Below, piece by piece: positions 26,323-35,719 of a stretch of DNA of 64,000 nucleotides (its first letter is position 1; every line of letters begins with the position of its first letter). Origin of the DNA: Ancylobacter polymorphus (lineage in GTDB: Bacteria > Pseudomonadota > Alphaproteobacteria > Rhizobiales > Xanthobacteraceae); assembly GCF_022836935.1 (NCBI RefSeq), contig NZ_CP083239.1:62001-126000 (forward strand). The letters are read 5' to 3'. A program made the translations under genes and the position numbers. The notes below the pieces were generated by a model. The model was given only the letters and a program-made list of their open reading frames with translations. It was not told where the DNA came from and did not search any database.

Positions 26323-26558
26323 TCAAACGAGGCCGGCTCAGCCGGGTCGCTCGCACGCATGGGCTCGAACTCGATCCCATTGAAGCGACGACCGAAGGCA
26401 GCGAGGGCCGAGCCGACCTTGACCCGCTCCGGCGGGCGCACAGCGGCCTGCAATATTTCGCGGATCTCCGCTTCCGTGCTGCGCCCATGGCGCGCCGCCC
26501 GGTCCTTGAGGGCACGGTGAACCTCGTCGGGAAGGTTGCGAATGGTGACGGCCGACAT
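26319..26558 (-). CDS. FitA/VapB-type antitoxin
   Basis: This 79-residue protein has a ribbon-helix-helix start (MSAVTIRNLPDEVHRALKDR, then TEAEIREILQAAV), which binds DNA as a dimer, and a C-terminal tail that would wrap the toxin. It has a GAGGAG site. Upstream lie two perfect 8-bp palindromes 20 bases apart, suited to a ribbon-helix-helix repressor that autoregulates the operon. The reading frame is intact although the toxin is not. Confidence 0.88.
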   Translation of the reverse strand: MSAVTIRNLPDEVHRALKDRAARHGRSTEAEIREILQAAVRPPERVKVGSALAAFGRRFNGIEFEPMRASDPAEPASFE

Positions 26559-26578
26559 GGCTTCTCCTCAAGGCGCCC

Positions 26579-26606
26579 TGATATCACATGAGGAAGGTTG
26601 ATATCA
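26579..26606. promoter_or_regulatory. Antitoxin operator candidate: paired TGATATCA palindromes
   Basis: Two copies of the self-complementary 8-mer TGATATCA (26579-26586 and 26599-26606) lie 20 bases apart, two turns of the helix, just before the antitoxin start at 26558. The spacing on one face of DNA fits a tetrameric FitAB-like complex. Confidence 0.65.
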
Positions 26607-26671
26607 ATTTAATGTCCGCCACGATCCAAAATCCTCATGACCCGATTTGTGACGAACTGTTGACAGCGACT

Positions 26672-26690
26672 TATACTCAGTCCTAGCATA
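26672..26690 (+). promoter_or_regulatory. NadQ-like operator O1 in the nadA promoter
   Basis: TATACTC-agtcc-TAGCATA overlaps a likely promoter: TTGACA at 26660-26665 and, 18 bases on, TAGCAT as the -10. Binding here would block RNA polymerase. The half-sites match the second operator at 26737. Confidence 0.6.
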
Positions 26691-26736
26691 ATGACGATCC
26701 GCCGGGCCCTGCTGCCCGGTTCTCTTTGGCCCTACA

Positions 26737-26755
26737 TATACTCATAACGAGCATA
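26737..26755 (+). promoter_or_regulatory. NadQ-like operator O2 before nadA
   Basis: TATACTC-ataac-GAGCATA is an inverted repeat with one mismatch (half-sites TATACTC and TATGCTC), 65 bases downstream of O1 and 12 bases before the nadA start. It shares TATACTC and GCATAAT with O1 exactly, so the site is duplicated. Confidence 0.65.
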
Positions 26756-26767
26756 ATGGAGAGGACG

Positions 26768-27826
26768 ATGCTGGAATTCGATGTCGCGGCCCCCGCCGAG
26801 CGCACCGAATCCTTCGCGCCCGCGCAGGAGAGGCCCGCCCCCGCCACGCCGGCGCTGGGGCAGCTCTATGCCCGCGTCGCCAAGCACGTCACCCCGGCGG
26901 AATGGCCGCTGATCGCCCGCGAGGTCGAGGCGATCGAGCGCCTGAAGCGGGAGCGCAACGCCGTGGTGCTCGGCCACAATTACCAGGCGCCGGAAATCTT
27001 TAACACCGTGGCGGACATTGTCGGGGATTCGCTCGCCCTCGCCCGCGAGGCGGTGACGGTGGATGCCGACGTGATCGTCATGGCCGGCGTGCACTTCATG
27101 GCCGAGACCGCCAAGCTCTTGAACCCGTCCAAGACCGTGCTGATGCCGGATATGGGCGCGGGCTGCTCACTGGCCGACAGCATCACCGCCGCCGATATCC
27201 GCCTGCTGAAACAACGCTATCCCGGCGTGCCCGTCGTCACCTATGTCAACACCTCGGCCGAGGTGAAGGCGGAGAGCGATTATTGCTGCACGTCAGGCAA
27301 TGCGGTGAAGGTGGTGCGCGCGGTGGCGAAGGAATGGGGCGTCACCCGCATCCTCATGCTCCCCGACGAGTTCCTCGCGCAGAATGTGCAGAAGGAAGTC
27401 CCCGAGCTGGAGCTGATCGCCTGGAAGGGCCATTGCGAAGTGCATGAGCGCTTCACCCCGCAGGATATTCGCGACCTGCGCGAGAACCATCCCGGCGTCG
27501 TGGTGCTGGCGCATCCCGAATGCCCGCCGGAAGTGGTGGCGGAAGCCGATTATGCCGGCTCCACCGCCGGCATGGCGGATTATGTGCGCGACGAGAAGCC
27601 GGCGCGGGTGGTGCTGATCACCGAATGCTCGATGGCCGACAATGTGGCGGTGAACCACCCCGACATCGAATTCGTGCGCCCGTGCAATCTCTGCCCGCAT
27701 ATGCGCCGCATCACCCTGCCGAACATCCGCCGGGCGCTGGAGACGATGACGACGCAGGTCGAGATCGACCCCGCTATTGCCGACCGCGCCCGCCTCGCCG
27801 TCGAGCGCATGCTCGCCATCCGCTGA
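26768..27826 (+). CDS. nadA: Quinolinate synthase
   Basis: This 352-residue [4Fe-4S] enzyme condenses iminoaspartate with dihydroxyacetone phosphate to quinolinate. Family landmarks are GHNYQAPEIFN, GVHFMAETAKLLNPSKTVLMP, the cluster cysteines in GAGCSLADS and in the HPECPPEV/ITECSMADN and RPCNLCPHMRR stretches, and SDYCCTSGNAVKV. The ATG at 26768 has a GGAGAGGA site right after the second operator. It is the first gene of nadABC; nadB follows after 38 bases. Confidence 0.96.
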   Translation: MLEFDVAAPAERTESFAPAQERPAPATPALGQLYARVAKHVTPAEWPLIAREVEAIERLKRERNAVVLGHNYQAPEIFNTVADIVGDSLALAREAVTVDADVIVMAGVHFMAETAKLLNPSKTVLMPDMGAGCSLADSITAADIRLLKQRYPGVPVVTYVNTSAEVKAESDYCCTSGNAVKVVRAVAKEWGVTRILMLPDEFLAQNVQKEVPELELIAWKGHCEVHERFTPQDIRDLRENHPGVVVLAHPECPPEVVAEADYAGSTAGMADYVRDEKPARVVLITECSMADNVAVNHPDIEFVRPCNLCPHMRRITLPNIRRALETMTTQVEIDPAIADRARLAVERMLAIR

Positions 27827-27864
27827 TCGCGGCCCCCTCGCTCGCAGCCCGGAAAGGCCACACC

Positions 27865-29403
27865 GTGAGCCATTCGCGTGAGAACATCGTCGTGGTCGGC
27901 GGCGGGGTGGCCGGTCTTGCCACCGCGCTGCGGCTGGCCCCGCTCCCGGTGACGCTGGTCGTCGCCGCGCCGCTGGGGGCGGAGGCCGCCACCGGCTGGG
28001 CGCAGGGCGGCATCGCCGCCGCGCTGGGCCCCGACGACCGGCTGGATCTGCATGCCATCGACACGCTGGCCGCCGGTGCCGGCCTGTCCGAGCCGGAGGT
28101 GGCGCGCCGCGTGGCAGCGGCGGCACCGGAGGCGATCGACTGGCTGGTCGGGCTCGGCACGCCCTTCGACCGCGACGCCGAGGGCGGCCTCGCCCTCGGG
28201 CTGGAGGCCGCGCATTCCCGCCGGCGCATCGTCCATGCCGAGGGCGACGGCACCGGCCGCGTGGTGCTGGAAACGCTGACCCGCGCCGTGCGCGCCTGCC
28301 CCTCCATTCATGTGATGGAAGGCTGGCGCGCGAGCGAGCTGCTCCCCGATGCGCAGGGCCGCATCGCCGGCATTGCCGCGCGCGACCGCGACGGGCGCAC
28401 GCTCACGCTCGCCGCCCGCGCCGTGGTGCTGGCGACCGGCGGGCTCGGCGGGCTCTATGCCGCCACCACCAACCCGCTCGGCGCGGTCGGCTCCGGCCTC
28501 GCTTTGGCGGCGCGGGTCGGCGCCGTGCTGCGCGATATGGAGTTCGTGCAGTTCCACCCCACCGCCATGGCGGTCGGCGGAGACTCCGAACGGGCCGCCT
28601 CCGGTGGCCCTGCGCCCATGCCGCTCGCCACCGAAGCCCTGCGCGGGGAAGGCGCCCGGCTGTTCAGCAGCCGCGGCGAGCGCTTCATGGCCGAGGTGCC
28701 GGGGCAGGAACTCGCCGCGCGCGACGTGGTGGCGCGCGCCATCTTCGCCCAGCTCACCGCCGGGGAGACCGTGGTGCTGGACGCGCGGTTGAAGGACATC
28801 GAGCGCCGCTTTCCCGGCGTCGCCGCGCTGTGCCGCGCCCATGGGCTCGACCCGGCGGTGACGCCGATCCCGGTGCGGCCGGCGGCGCATTACCATATGG
28901 GCGGCATCCGGGTGGACGCGGCCGGCCGCGCCAGCGTGCCCGGCCTGTGGGCCTGCGGCGAGGTCGCCTCCACCGGGCTGCACGGCGCCAACCGGCTCGC
29001 CAGCAATTCGCTGCTGGAAGCCTTGGCCTTTGCGCGGTGGATCGCGCAGGATATTGCCGGCGAAGAGGCCGCGCCCGGCACGCCGCGCGCCCCCGCCGCG
29101 CCGCGCCCGGGCTCCCCGGCACGCGCGGAAATCCGCGCGCTGATGGACCGGCAGGTCGGCGTGGTGCGCGACGCCGAGGGGCTGGCTTCCGCCGCCGCCC
29201 GGCTCCGCGTGCTTTCCGCCCGCGACGGCTGCGACCTCTCCCTGGTAGCGCTGGCGATCACCGAAGCCGCGCTGCGGCGGTGCGAAAGCCGAGGCGGGCA
29301 TTTCCGCGCCGATCACCCCGCTCCGGCGGCGCTGGCCCGGCATTCCGAGACGCGGCTGGCCGTGCCGTCATCGGACGCAGCCGAGACGCGGCAGGTGGCG
29401 TGA
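27865..29403 (+). CDS. nadB: L-aspartate oxidase
   Basis: This 512-residue flavoprotein oxidises L-aspartate to iminoaspartate for NadA. The FAD site is VVVGGGVAGLATALRL at the N-terminus, followed by GWAQGGIAAAL, then HSRRRIVHAEGDGTGR, MEFVQFHPTAM and a C-terminal FAD contact (WACGEVASTGLHGANRLASN). The start is a GTG at 27865 with a GGAAAGG site; the open frame upstream lies over nadA. It sits 38 bases after nadA and shares its operon. Confidence 0.95.
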   Translation: MSHSRENIVVVGGGVAGLATALRLAPLPVTLVVAAPLGAEAATGWAQGGIAAALGPDDRLDLHAIDTLAAGAGLSEPEVARRVAAAAPEAIDWLVGLGTPFDRDAEGGLALGLEAAHSRRRIVHAEGDGTGRVVLETLTRAVRACPSIHVMEGWRASELLPDAQGRIAGIAARDRDGRTLTLAARAVVLATGGLGGLYAATTNPLGAVGSGLALAARVGAVLRDMEFVQFHPTAMAVGGDSERAASGGPAPMPLATEALRGEGARLFSSRGERFMAEVPGQELAARDVVARAIFAQLTAGETVVLDARLKDIERRFPGVAALCRAHGLDPAVTPIPVRPAAHYHMGGIRVDAAGRASVPGLWACGEVASTGLHGANRLASNSLLEALAFARWIAQDIAGEEAAPGTPRAPAAPRPGSPARAEIRALMDRQVGVVRDAEGLASAAARLRVLSARDGCDLSLVALAITEAALRRCESRGGHFRADHPAPAALARHSETRLAVPSSDAAETRQVA

Positions 29404-29484
29404 GCCCCGCCCTGACATCTACACCATGCCCGGACTTTTCCCGGTCTTCCAAGCCGGCGCCCGCGACGGGATGCCCCTGAACCA

Positions 29485-29552
29485 CCCCTCATCCCCAGGC
29501 TAGACCCGGGGATCCAGAAGACTGGGTGACCGGGTCAGGCCCGGCCATGAGG
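29485..29552. repeat. A-type palindromic repeat, copy 7 (short form)
   Basis: A shortened copy (CCCCTCATCCCCAGGCTAGA to CCGGCCATGAGGG) lies in the 175-base gap between nadB and nadC, inside what should be one operon. The centre of the repeat is only a few bases. Confidence 0.75.
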
Positions 29553-29578
29553 GCCTTGAATGTGAAGCGAGCCGAGCG

Positions 29579-30442
29579 ATGCCATCTGCCCTCTCCCCCC
29601 TCCCCCGCCTGATGGTCGAGCCGATCATGCGCGCCGCGCTGCTGGAAGATCTCGGACGCGCCGGCGATGTGACGACGGAGGCGTGCATTCCTGCCGGCGC
29701 CCGCTTCGACGCGGTGATCGGCTCGCGCCAGCATGGGGTAATCGCCGGCATCGACGCGGCGGTGATCGCCTTCGAACTGATCGACCCCGCGCTAAAGGTC
29801 ACGGTCGAGCGCGGCGACGGCGCCGAGGTGGCCCCGGGCGACGTGGTGCTGCGGCTGGAAGGCTCCGCCCGTTCCATCCTCACTGCCGAGCGGGCGGCGC
29901 TGAACATCGCCTGCCGCATGTCCGGCATCGCCACCGCGACCGCGGGGCTGGTGGCCATCGCCCGCCAGCACGGCAAGGCGCATATCGTCTGCACCCGCAA
30001 GACCACGCCGGGCCTGCGCGCTCTGGAAAAGCACGCGGTGCGCGCGGGGGGCGGCTCCAATCACCGCTTCGGCCTCGACGACGCGGTGCTGATCAAGGAC
30101 AACCACATCGCCGTGGCGGGCGGCGTGGTGCCGGCCATCCGCGCCGCCAAGGCGCATGCCGGGCACATGGTAAAGATCGAGGTGGAGGTCGACACGCTGG
30201 CCCAGCTCGACGCCGCGATGGCGGAAGGCGTCGACGCGGTGCTGCTCGACAACATGACCCCGGCCATGCTCGCCGATGCCGTGGCGCTGGTGGCGGGGCG
30301 CGCGCTCACCGAAGCCTCCGGCCGCGTCTCGCGCGAGACGGTGGGCCCGATCGCGGCGACGGGGGTGGACCTGATTTCGGTCGGCTGGATCACCCATTCC
30401 GCGCCGATTCTCGATCTCGGGCTCGACGCGGCGGGGGTGTGA
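29579..30442 (+). CDS. nadC: Nicotinate-nucleotide pyrophosphorylase (carboxylating)
   Basis: This 287-residue quinolinate phosphoribosyltransferase makes nicotinate mononucleotide. Key stretches are [69 protein letters not shown], and the [15 protein letters not shown] and EASGRVS set of phosphate and active-site motifs. The ATG at 29579 is preferred; an internal ATG at 29612 is possible. It ends the nadABC unit. Confidence 0.96.
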   Translation: MPSALSPLPRLMVEPIMRAALLEDLGRAGDVTTEACIPAGARFDAVIGSRQHGVIAGIDAAVIAFELIDPALKVTVERGDGAEVAPGDVVLRLEGSARSILTAERAALNIACRMSGIATATAGLVAIARQHGKAHIVCTRKTTPGLRALEKHAVRAGGGSNHRFGLDDAVLIKDNHIAVAGGVVPAIRAAKAHAGHMVKIEVEVDTLAQLDAAMAEGVDAVLLDNMTPAMLADAVALVAGRALTEASGRVSRETVGPIAATGVDLISVGWITHSAPILDLGLDAAGV

Positions 30443-30459
30443 GGGGTCTCCCCCCGCAC

Positions 30460-30549
30460 CCCCTCATCCCCGGGCTCGACCTGGGGATCCAGTCTCTCCG
30501 CGTGGCCGGCGGGAAGGCGGGGTGGCCGGGTCAAGCCCGGCCATGAGGG
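30460..30549. repeat. A-type palindromic repeat, copy 8
   Basis: The arms CCCTCATCCCCGGGCTCGAC and GGGTCAAGCCCGGCCATGAGG enclose a CGTGGCCGGCGGGAAGG centre. It follows the nadC stop by 17 bases and may stabilise the 3' end of the nadABC message. Confidence 0.82.
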
Positions 30550-30663
30550 AACGAGGAGGCCCCTCCCCTCCCAAGGTCGCAGGCTCAACTCGGCGCGAGG
30601 CGCTACGACTGCACTTGAAGAAGGCATGCCGTTGTGCGATGCATATAGGCGTCTGCTAATGGT

Positions 30664-30891
30664 CATGCGGGAGAGATCGACCGTCCTCCCGGATAAGTGT
30701 CGGCGCCGACGGAGCAACCCCCCAGGAAACTCTCAGGCACCAAGGACCGCATGATCAGGACGATCTGGAGAGAGGCGTCGCGCCGGGAATTTCCGGGGTA
30801 GGACGCCCACCGAAGGGGAAGCCCGGGATGGTGTGACGGCGTCGCCGTCGGTCCCGGGGCGAGCTCTCAGGTACCGCGACAGATGGGGACA
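30664..30891 (+). ncRNA. Tandem glycine riboswitch (two aptamers)
   Basis: Two glycine aptamers lie in tandem before the DadA-type gene. Aptamer 1 (about 30664-30753) is closed by CATGCGG and CCGCATG and carries the core CTCTCAGGCACCAAGGACCG. Aptamer 2 (about 30761-30891) is closed around GATCTGGAGAGAGG and ACAGATGGGG and carries GAGCTCTCAGGTACCG. The GGAGAGA-type and CTCTCAGG elements and the short linker match the known cooperative class. The start codon is about 70 bases downstream. Confidence 0.9.
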
Positions 30892-30958
30892 GCCGGCCGA
30901 ACGCCAAGCGGGGCACCGCGCGTTCGGGCCATGTCGTCCTCAAGCGCGGGAGCCACCC

Positions 30959-32254
30959 ATGCGCCACATTGCCGTTATCGGCGCCGGTATCACCGGCGTG
31001 ACCACCGCCTATGCCCTCCACCAGAAGGGCTATGACGTCACCGTCATCGACCGCCAGCGCTATTCCGCGATGGAGACCTCCTTCGCCAATGGCGGGCAGC
31101 TTTCCGCCTCCAATGCCGAGGTGTGGAACTCCTGGGCCACCGTGCTCAAGGGCATCAAGTGGATGTTCACGCCGGACGCCCCGCTGCTGATGAACCCCAA
31201 GCCCTCCTGGCACAAATATTCCTGGATGGCCGAGTTCCTCGCCAACATCCCGAACTACGAGGCCAACACGGTCGAGACCACCCGTCTCGCCATCCAGGCC
31301 CGCAACCACATGTTCGAGATCGCCAGGCGCGAGGGGATCGACTTCAACCACGAGACCCGCGGCATCCTGCACATCTACCGCGACAAGGAAGCCCAGGATA
31401 ACGCCCGCAAGGTGTCCGCCCTTTACGCCCGTGGCGGTCTGGAGCGGCGCGAGGTGACGCCGGAAGAAATCCGCGCCATCGAGCCGACGCTGCACGGCAA
31501 ATACTATGGCGGCTTCTTCACCCCGTCCGATTCCACCGGCGACATCCACAAATTCACCTATGGGCTGGCGGAAGTGTGCCGGCGCCATGGCGTGCAGTTC
31601 ATCAATGAGGCCAGCGTCGAGCGCGTCGTCCACACCGGAACGGGCAAGGACGGCACCGGGGTGGAGGTGACCTTCTCCATCGCCCCCGACGCCGAGGACG
31701 CGCTGCCGCGCCGCGAGACGCTCGCCTTCGACGGCGCGGTGATCTGCGCCGGCATCGGCTCGCGCGCCATCGCCGCCGGGCTCGGCGACCGGGTGAACAT
31801 CTACCCCGTGAAGGGCTATTCCATCACCGTCATGCTCGACGATGAGGCGAGCCAGATGGCGGCCCCGTGGGTGAGCCTCTTGGACGACAAGACCAAGATC
31901 GTCACCTCGCGCCTCGGCAAGGATCGCTTCCGCGTCGCCGGCACGGCGGAGTTCAACGGTGAGAACCGCGACATCCGCGCCGACCGCATCCGCCCGCTGG
32001 TCGACTGGACCCGCAAGCTGTTCCCCGGCGTGAACACCGCCCGCGTGGTGCCGTGGGCCGGGCTGCGGCCGATGATGCCGGACATGATGCCGCGCGTTGC
32101 CGCCGGCAAGAAGCCGGGCGTGTTCTACAATACCGGCCATGGGCATCTGGGCTGGACGCTCTCCTGCGCCACCGCCGAGATCATCGCCGCCAAGGTGGCG
32201 GACGCCCTGCCGGTGGAAGCGCCCGCCCCGATGCTGCGCATGGCGGCGGAATAA
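30959..32254 (+). CDS. D-amino-acid dehydrogenase small-subunit type (DadA family)
   Basis: This 431-residue FAD enzyme would dehydrogenate D-amino acids or glycine and feed electrons to the respiratory chain. The FAD-binding GAGITGVTTAYALHQKG is at residue 7, followed by DRQRYSAMETSFANGGQLSA, the FTPSDSTGDIHKFTYGLAEV region, YPVKGYSIT, and the C-terminal VVPWAGLRPMMPDMMPRV and NTGHGHLGWTLSC. The ATG at 30959 follows a CGCGGGAG site. The tandem glycine riboswitch immediately upstream implies that glycine is the substrate or product, rather than D-alanine. An intrinsic terminator follows. Confidence 0.92.
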   Translation: MRHIAVIGAGITGVTTAYALHQKGYDVTVIDRQRYSAMETSFANGGQLSASNAEVWNSWATVLKGIKWMFTPDAPLLMNPKPSWHKYSWMAEFLANIPNYEANTVETTRLAIQARNHMFEIARREGIDFNHETRGILHIYRDKEAQDNARKVSALYARGGLERREVTPEEIRAIEPTLHGKYYGGFFTPSDSTGDIHKFTYGLAEVCRRHGVQFINEASVERVVHTGTGKDGTGVEVTFSIAPDAEDALPRRETLAFDGAVICAGIGSRAIAAGLGDRVNIYPVKGYSITVMLDDEASQMAAPWVSLLDDKTKIVTSRLGKDRFRVAGTAEFNGENRDIRADRIRPLVDWTRKLFPGVNTARVVPWAGLRPMMPDMMPRVAAGKKPGVFYNTGHGHLGWTLSCATAEIIAAKVADALPVEAPAPMLRMAAE

Positions 32255-32371
32255 GCCGGCCGGCCCCGCCGCGCGCGCGGCGGGGTGCCCGCACCACCCG
32301 CTTTCCGAACCCCCGCCCCGGTCCGCGTTTCCGCTCCGGGTCTTGAGAGAGCCGACCCTTCCGGCTCCCGC

Positions 32372-32407
32372 CCCGCCCCCGGACGAACGCCGGGGGCGGG
32401 CTTTTTT
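32372..32407 (+). terminator. Intrinsic terminator after dadA-like gene
   Basis: The stem CCCGCCCCCGG/CCGGGGGCGGG (11 bp, loop ACGAACG) is followed by CTTTTTT at 32401. There is no T-run on the opposite strand side, so it serves the plus-strand gene only. Confidence 0.92.
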
Positions 32408-32459
32408 AAATGGGTGAATGCCAACCAGCCGGGCCGGCCGGCGCGATCCTACCCCGACC

Positions 32460-34454
32460 CTAGCCCTCCCCCTGATGACCCGGGGCGGCCTGCACAAGCT
32501 GGGTTTCCGGCGAGTGGACAATGTTAAGATAACGTTCGAACTGCACCAGCACATCGGTGATGATCTGGTCGGGCGCCATGCCCATCACATCATAGCCGCG
32601 CCCGCCGCTGGAGAAGTATGTCCGCGCCTCGTAGCGGTATTCCGGCTTGCCGGCTCCCGCCGTGAGGACCGTCGGCAGGCGGTGGGCCACCGCACTGACC
32701 CCATAGACGAAATCGCGCACGTTCTCGGCCGGGGAGCGTAGCGCGACGGCGCCCTTTTCCTCGTCATGCACCTCGGCGACCCGTCCGCGGCGCGTCAGCT
32801 CCTGCGCCACCTGCTCCAGCGCAGGGCGCACCTGGGCCGCGATGAACCGCTCGATCTCGGCCTGCGTCGGCGCATGGAGAATCAGCGCGAGCCGGCGCTG
32901 CCAGGTGACGCCGGCCGCCGGGGCGCTCGGCACGGAGAAGGTCTGGCCGGCATGCGCCCGCTGCTGGGCGATATCGGCCCGCATGCCTGCGAACAGCGCC
33001 CATACCAGCGCCAGCATGACGAAGGTGAAGGGCAGCGCGCTGGCGATGGTGGCCGATTGCAGCGCACCCAGCCCGCCCGCCAGCAGGAGCCCCGCGGCGA
33101 CCGCCCCCTCCAGCGCGCACCAGAACACGCGCTGGCCCGTCGTCGTCTGCGTCTCGCCGCCGGCCGCGATGGAATCGACGACAAGCGAGCCGGAATCCGA
33201 CGAGGTGACGAAGAACACGGCGATCAGGACGATGGCCAGCGTCGACGTGACAACCGGCAGCGGAAGGTATTCAAAGAACTGGAACAGCCCGACCGAGACA
33301 TCCGCCGCCACAGCCCGACCGAGCTCGCCAGCGGCCACGCCTGTATCAATGAAGATAGCGGTGTTGCCGAAGACGGTCATCCAGAAGAAGGTGAAACCGG
33401 CCGGAATGAAGAGCACCGCGACCACGAACTCGCGCACCGTGCGGCCACGCGAGATGCGGGCGATGAACATGCCGACGAAGGGCGACCAGGAAATCCACCA
33501 GGCCCAGTAGAACAGCGTCCAGCCGTCGATCCAGGGCGTCGGTTCATAAGCGTAGATGTTGAAGGTGCGAAGCACGAGCGTATCGAGATAAAGCCCGATA
33601 TTCTGCACGAAGTCGCGGAACAGAAGCTCGGTCGGCCCCATCACCAGCACGAACAGCATGAGCAGGATGGCGACAACGAGGTTGAGCTCGGAGAGGATCC
33701 GCACGCCCTTGTCGAGGCCGGTGACGACGGACACGGTCGCGAGGCCGGTGATGACTGCGATCAGCGGCAACTGCACCTCGGGACCGACGGGTAGTCCGGT
33801 GAGATAGCTGAGCCCGGCATTGATCTGGCTCACCCCGAGGCCGAGCGAGGTGGCGATGCCGAACATCGTGCCGACAATCGCAAAGATGTCGACCGCATGG
33901 CCGATCGGCCCGTTGATGCGCTCCTTGAGCAGGGGGTAGAGGCCGGAGCGGATGGTCAGCGGCAGGTTGTAGCGATAACCGAAATACGCCAGCGAAAGGC
34001 CGACCACGGCGTAGATCGCCCAGGCGTGGATCCCCCAATGGAAGAACGTCACCGACATGGCCTCGCGCATCGCCGCGATCGAGCGCGGCTCGGCGGTGGG
34101 GGGCTGCATGAAGTGGGTCATGGGTTCGCCGACGGCATAGAACATGAGGCCGATACCCATGCCCGCCGCGAACAGCATCGCGATCCAGGACGAGAACCGG
34201 AAATCCGGCGTCGAATCGTCCGGGCCCAGCTTGAGCCGTCCGAAATCACCGAGGCAGAACAGCAGAACCGCAGCAAGGAAGATGCCGACCGCCAGCAGAT
34301 AAAGCCAACCGAACCCCGCCAATATCCGGCTCTGCAAACCGCCGAAGATCGCGCTGGCTTCTTCCGGAGCAATCACGCCGACAGCAAGAAACAGAGCAAT
34401 TATAAGGACGGACCCGAAAAAGACGGGTGGATTGATGATGAAAGGTCTGAACAT
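32460..34454 (-). CDS. betT: BCCT-family choline/glycine betaine transporter (BetT-like)
   Basis: This 664-residue secondary transporter has about 12 membrane segments. The family signature is present as [20 protein letters not shown] followed by SRGRT, and [13 protein letters not shown] and [25 protein letters not shown] lie in the N-terminal half. A cytoplasmic C-terminal domain of about 150 residues (from about residue 510) is similar to BetT and may sense osmolarity. The ATG at 34454 has a GGAAGGGG site. It is convergent with the dadA-like gene. Choline is the likely substrate, with betaine or carnitine possible. Confidence 0.9.
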   Translation of the reverse strand: MFRPFIINPPVFFGSVLIIALFLAVGVIAPEEASAIFGGLQSRILAGFGWLYLLAVGIFLAAVLLFCLGDFGRLKLGPDDSTPDFRFSSWIAMLFAAGMGIGLMFYAVGEPMTHFMQPPTAEPRSIAAMREAMSVTFFHWGIHAWAIYAVVGLSLAYFGYRYNLPLTIRSGLYPLLKERINGPIGHAVDIFAIVGTMFGIATSLGLGVSQINAGLSYLTGLPVGPEVQLPLIAVITGLATVSVVTGLDKGVRILSELNLVVAILLMLFVLVMGPTELLFRDFVQNIGLYLDTLVLRTFNIYAYEPTPWIDGWTLFYWAWWISWSPFVGMFIARISRGRTVREFVVAVLFIPAGFTFFWMTVFGNTAIFIDTGVAAGELGRAVAADVSVGLFQFFEYLPLPVVTSTLAIVLIAVFFVTSSDSGSLVVDSIAAGGETQTTTGQRVFWCALEGAVAAGLLLAGGLGALQSATIASALPFTFVMLALVWALFAGMRADIAQQRAHAGQTFSVPSAPAAGVTWQRRLALILHAPTQAEIERFIAAQVRPALEQVAQELTRRGRVAEVHDEEKGAVALRSPAENVRDFVYGVSAVAHRLPTVLTAGAGKPEYRYEARTYFSSGGRGYDVMGMAPDQIITDVLVQFERYLNIVHSPETQLVQAAPGHQGEG

Positions 34455-34839
34455 CTTAAGCCCCTTCCCCGCCCCAGCCTCTAACCTTGCGGCATCAAGG
34501 CGACCCCAATGAGCCTCCCATTTAAGCAAATGATGAGCCCGCGCACACACCGGGCCCGGCGCGCATGGGGAAAAGTCGGGCAGAGGCGACCTACGGACCC
34601 GGGCCGATGCTGGATTTTGCGCCAACCGAACCGCTCGATGCCGCCCCTCTGCGCGCCCGTGTCCCGGACGCCTGCAGTGCCAGCGTAAGGCGCGCCGGGA
34701 CACGCGCAAACCCCCACGGCAACGCCTCGGGACGCGCGCCACCCGTCCCGTTCCCGGATCGGCGCGACGCTGCGTGCCGCTGGTCCGGGGAACGGAACGG
34801 GTTCGGCTTGTCGGGGGGAGCGACGGGCCGGGCGGCGGC
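34455..34839. other. Intergenic stretch before betT
   Basis: No gene is supported in these 385 bases. They hold the upstream region of betT and an imperfect palindrome at 34742-34801. Small frames are not supported. Confidence 0.6.
34742..34801. repeat. Imperfect GC-rich palindrome downstream of the reductase gene
   Basis: The arms CCCGTCCCGTTCCCGGA and TCCGGGGAACGGAACGGG form an imperfect stem. It resembles the B-type repeats in style but is not the same sequence. It lies 40 bases after the reductase gene stop. Confidence 0.6.
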
Positions 34840-35718
34840 TCAGAACACCAGCGAGCGGTGCAGTTGCATCCCCGCCCAGGCGCCATCGGCGATGGCGAGG
34901 GTGAGCGAGTGCGGTGCGCGCGCGGCATCGCCGCAGGCGAAGGCGCCCGCAATGCTGGTTTCCTTGGTTTCCCCGGTGCGGATTTGCGTGCCGAACGGCG
35001 TCTCTTCCAGCGCGCAGCCAAGCACCTCCGCCACAGCCGAGGCCGGCCGGTTGCGCGGGGCGGTGAACAGACCGGCGAAGGCGAGCCGGCGGCCATCGGC
35101 GAGAACCACCTCTGCGTGGCCGTCGAGCCGCGCCACATGCGCCTCCTCCAGCGCGATGGCGTGGGCGGCGAGTTCGGCCCGGGTCGCCGAGTCGGGGGTA
35201 AAGGCGCCGTTGGTAAACAGCGTGACGGTGCCCCATTCCTTCACCATGAGCGCCTGATGCACCGACAGCGGCGAGGTGGCGATGACGCCGAGGCGACCTC
35301 GGTCGAGCTCGTAGCCGTCGCAATAGGGGCAGTGGAACACGCTGCGCCCCCAGCGCTCGACCAGCCCCCCAATGGCCGGAAGCTCGTCGCTGACGCCGAC
35401 TGCGAACAACAGGCGCCGGCCGCGATGACGCGTGCCCGCCGCGGTGGTGACAGTGAAATCATCCCTCGCGCCGGCCGCGCCCTCGGCCACGCCCTCCGTC
35501 CATTCCAGCGTCGGATAGGCCTCGAGCTGCCGGCGGGCGGTTCGGGCAAGCGCGGCCGGGTCGACCCCATCCTGCCCGAGTAGACCGTGCGAGGCGCGGG
35601 AGAAGCGGTTGCGGCGCTGGCCGGCATCGATGATCCGCACGCTGCGCCGGGCGCGCAGCAGCTGGAGCGTGGCGGCCATGCCGGCATAGGAGCCGCCGAT
35701 GACGATGACATCGTGCAT
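34840..35718 (-). CDS. Thioredoxin-reductase-like FAD/NAD(P)H oxidoreductase
   Basis: This 292-residue flavoprotein has the fold of thioredoxin reductase: FAD-binding [22 protein letters not shown]-binding area around [14 protein letters not shown], and the redox CxxC motif in [10 protein letters not shown] (about residue 133). The final FAD contact is FACGDAAR. The ATG at 35718 is 1 base after the stop of the Rrf2 gene, so both are co-transcribed. Its partner is unknown: there is no thioredoxin gene beside it, and thioredoxin-independent roles are common in this branch. Confidence 0.86.
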   Translation of the reverse strand: MHDVIVIGGSYAGMAATLQLLRARRSVRIIDAGQRRNRFSRASHGLLGQDGVDPAALARTARRQLEAYPTLEWTEGVAEGAAGARDDFTVTTAAGTRHRGRRLLFAVGVSDELPAIGGLVERWGRSVFHCPYCDGYELDRGRLGVIATSPLSVHQALMVKEWGTVTLFTNGAFTPDSATRAELAAHAIALEEAHVARLDGHAEVVLADGRRLAFAGLFTAPRNRPASAVAEVLGCALEETPFGTQIRTGETKETSIAGAFACGDAARAPHSLTLAIADGAWAGMQLHRSLVF

Positions 35719-35719
35719 A

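Noticed and set aside
32372..32407. Bidirectional terminator also serving betT
   Set aside because: The T-run is on one side only, so it is a terminator for the plus-strand gene.
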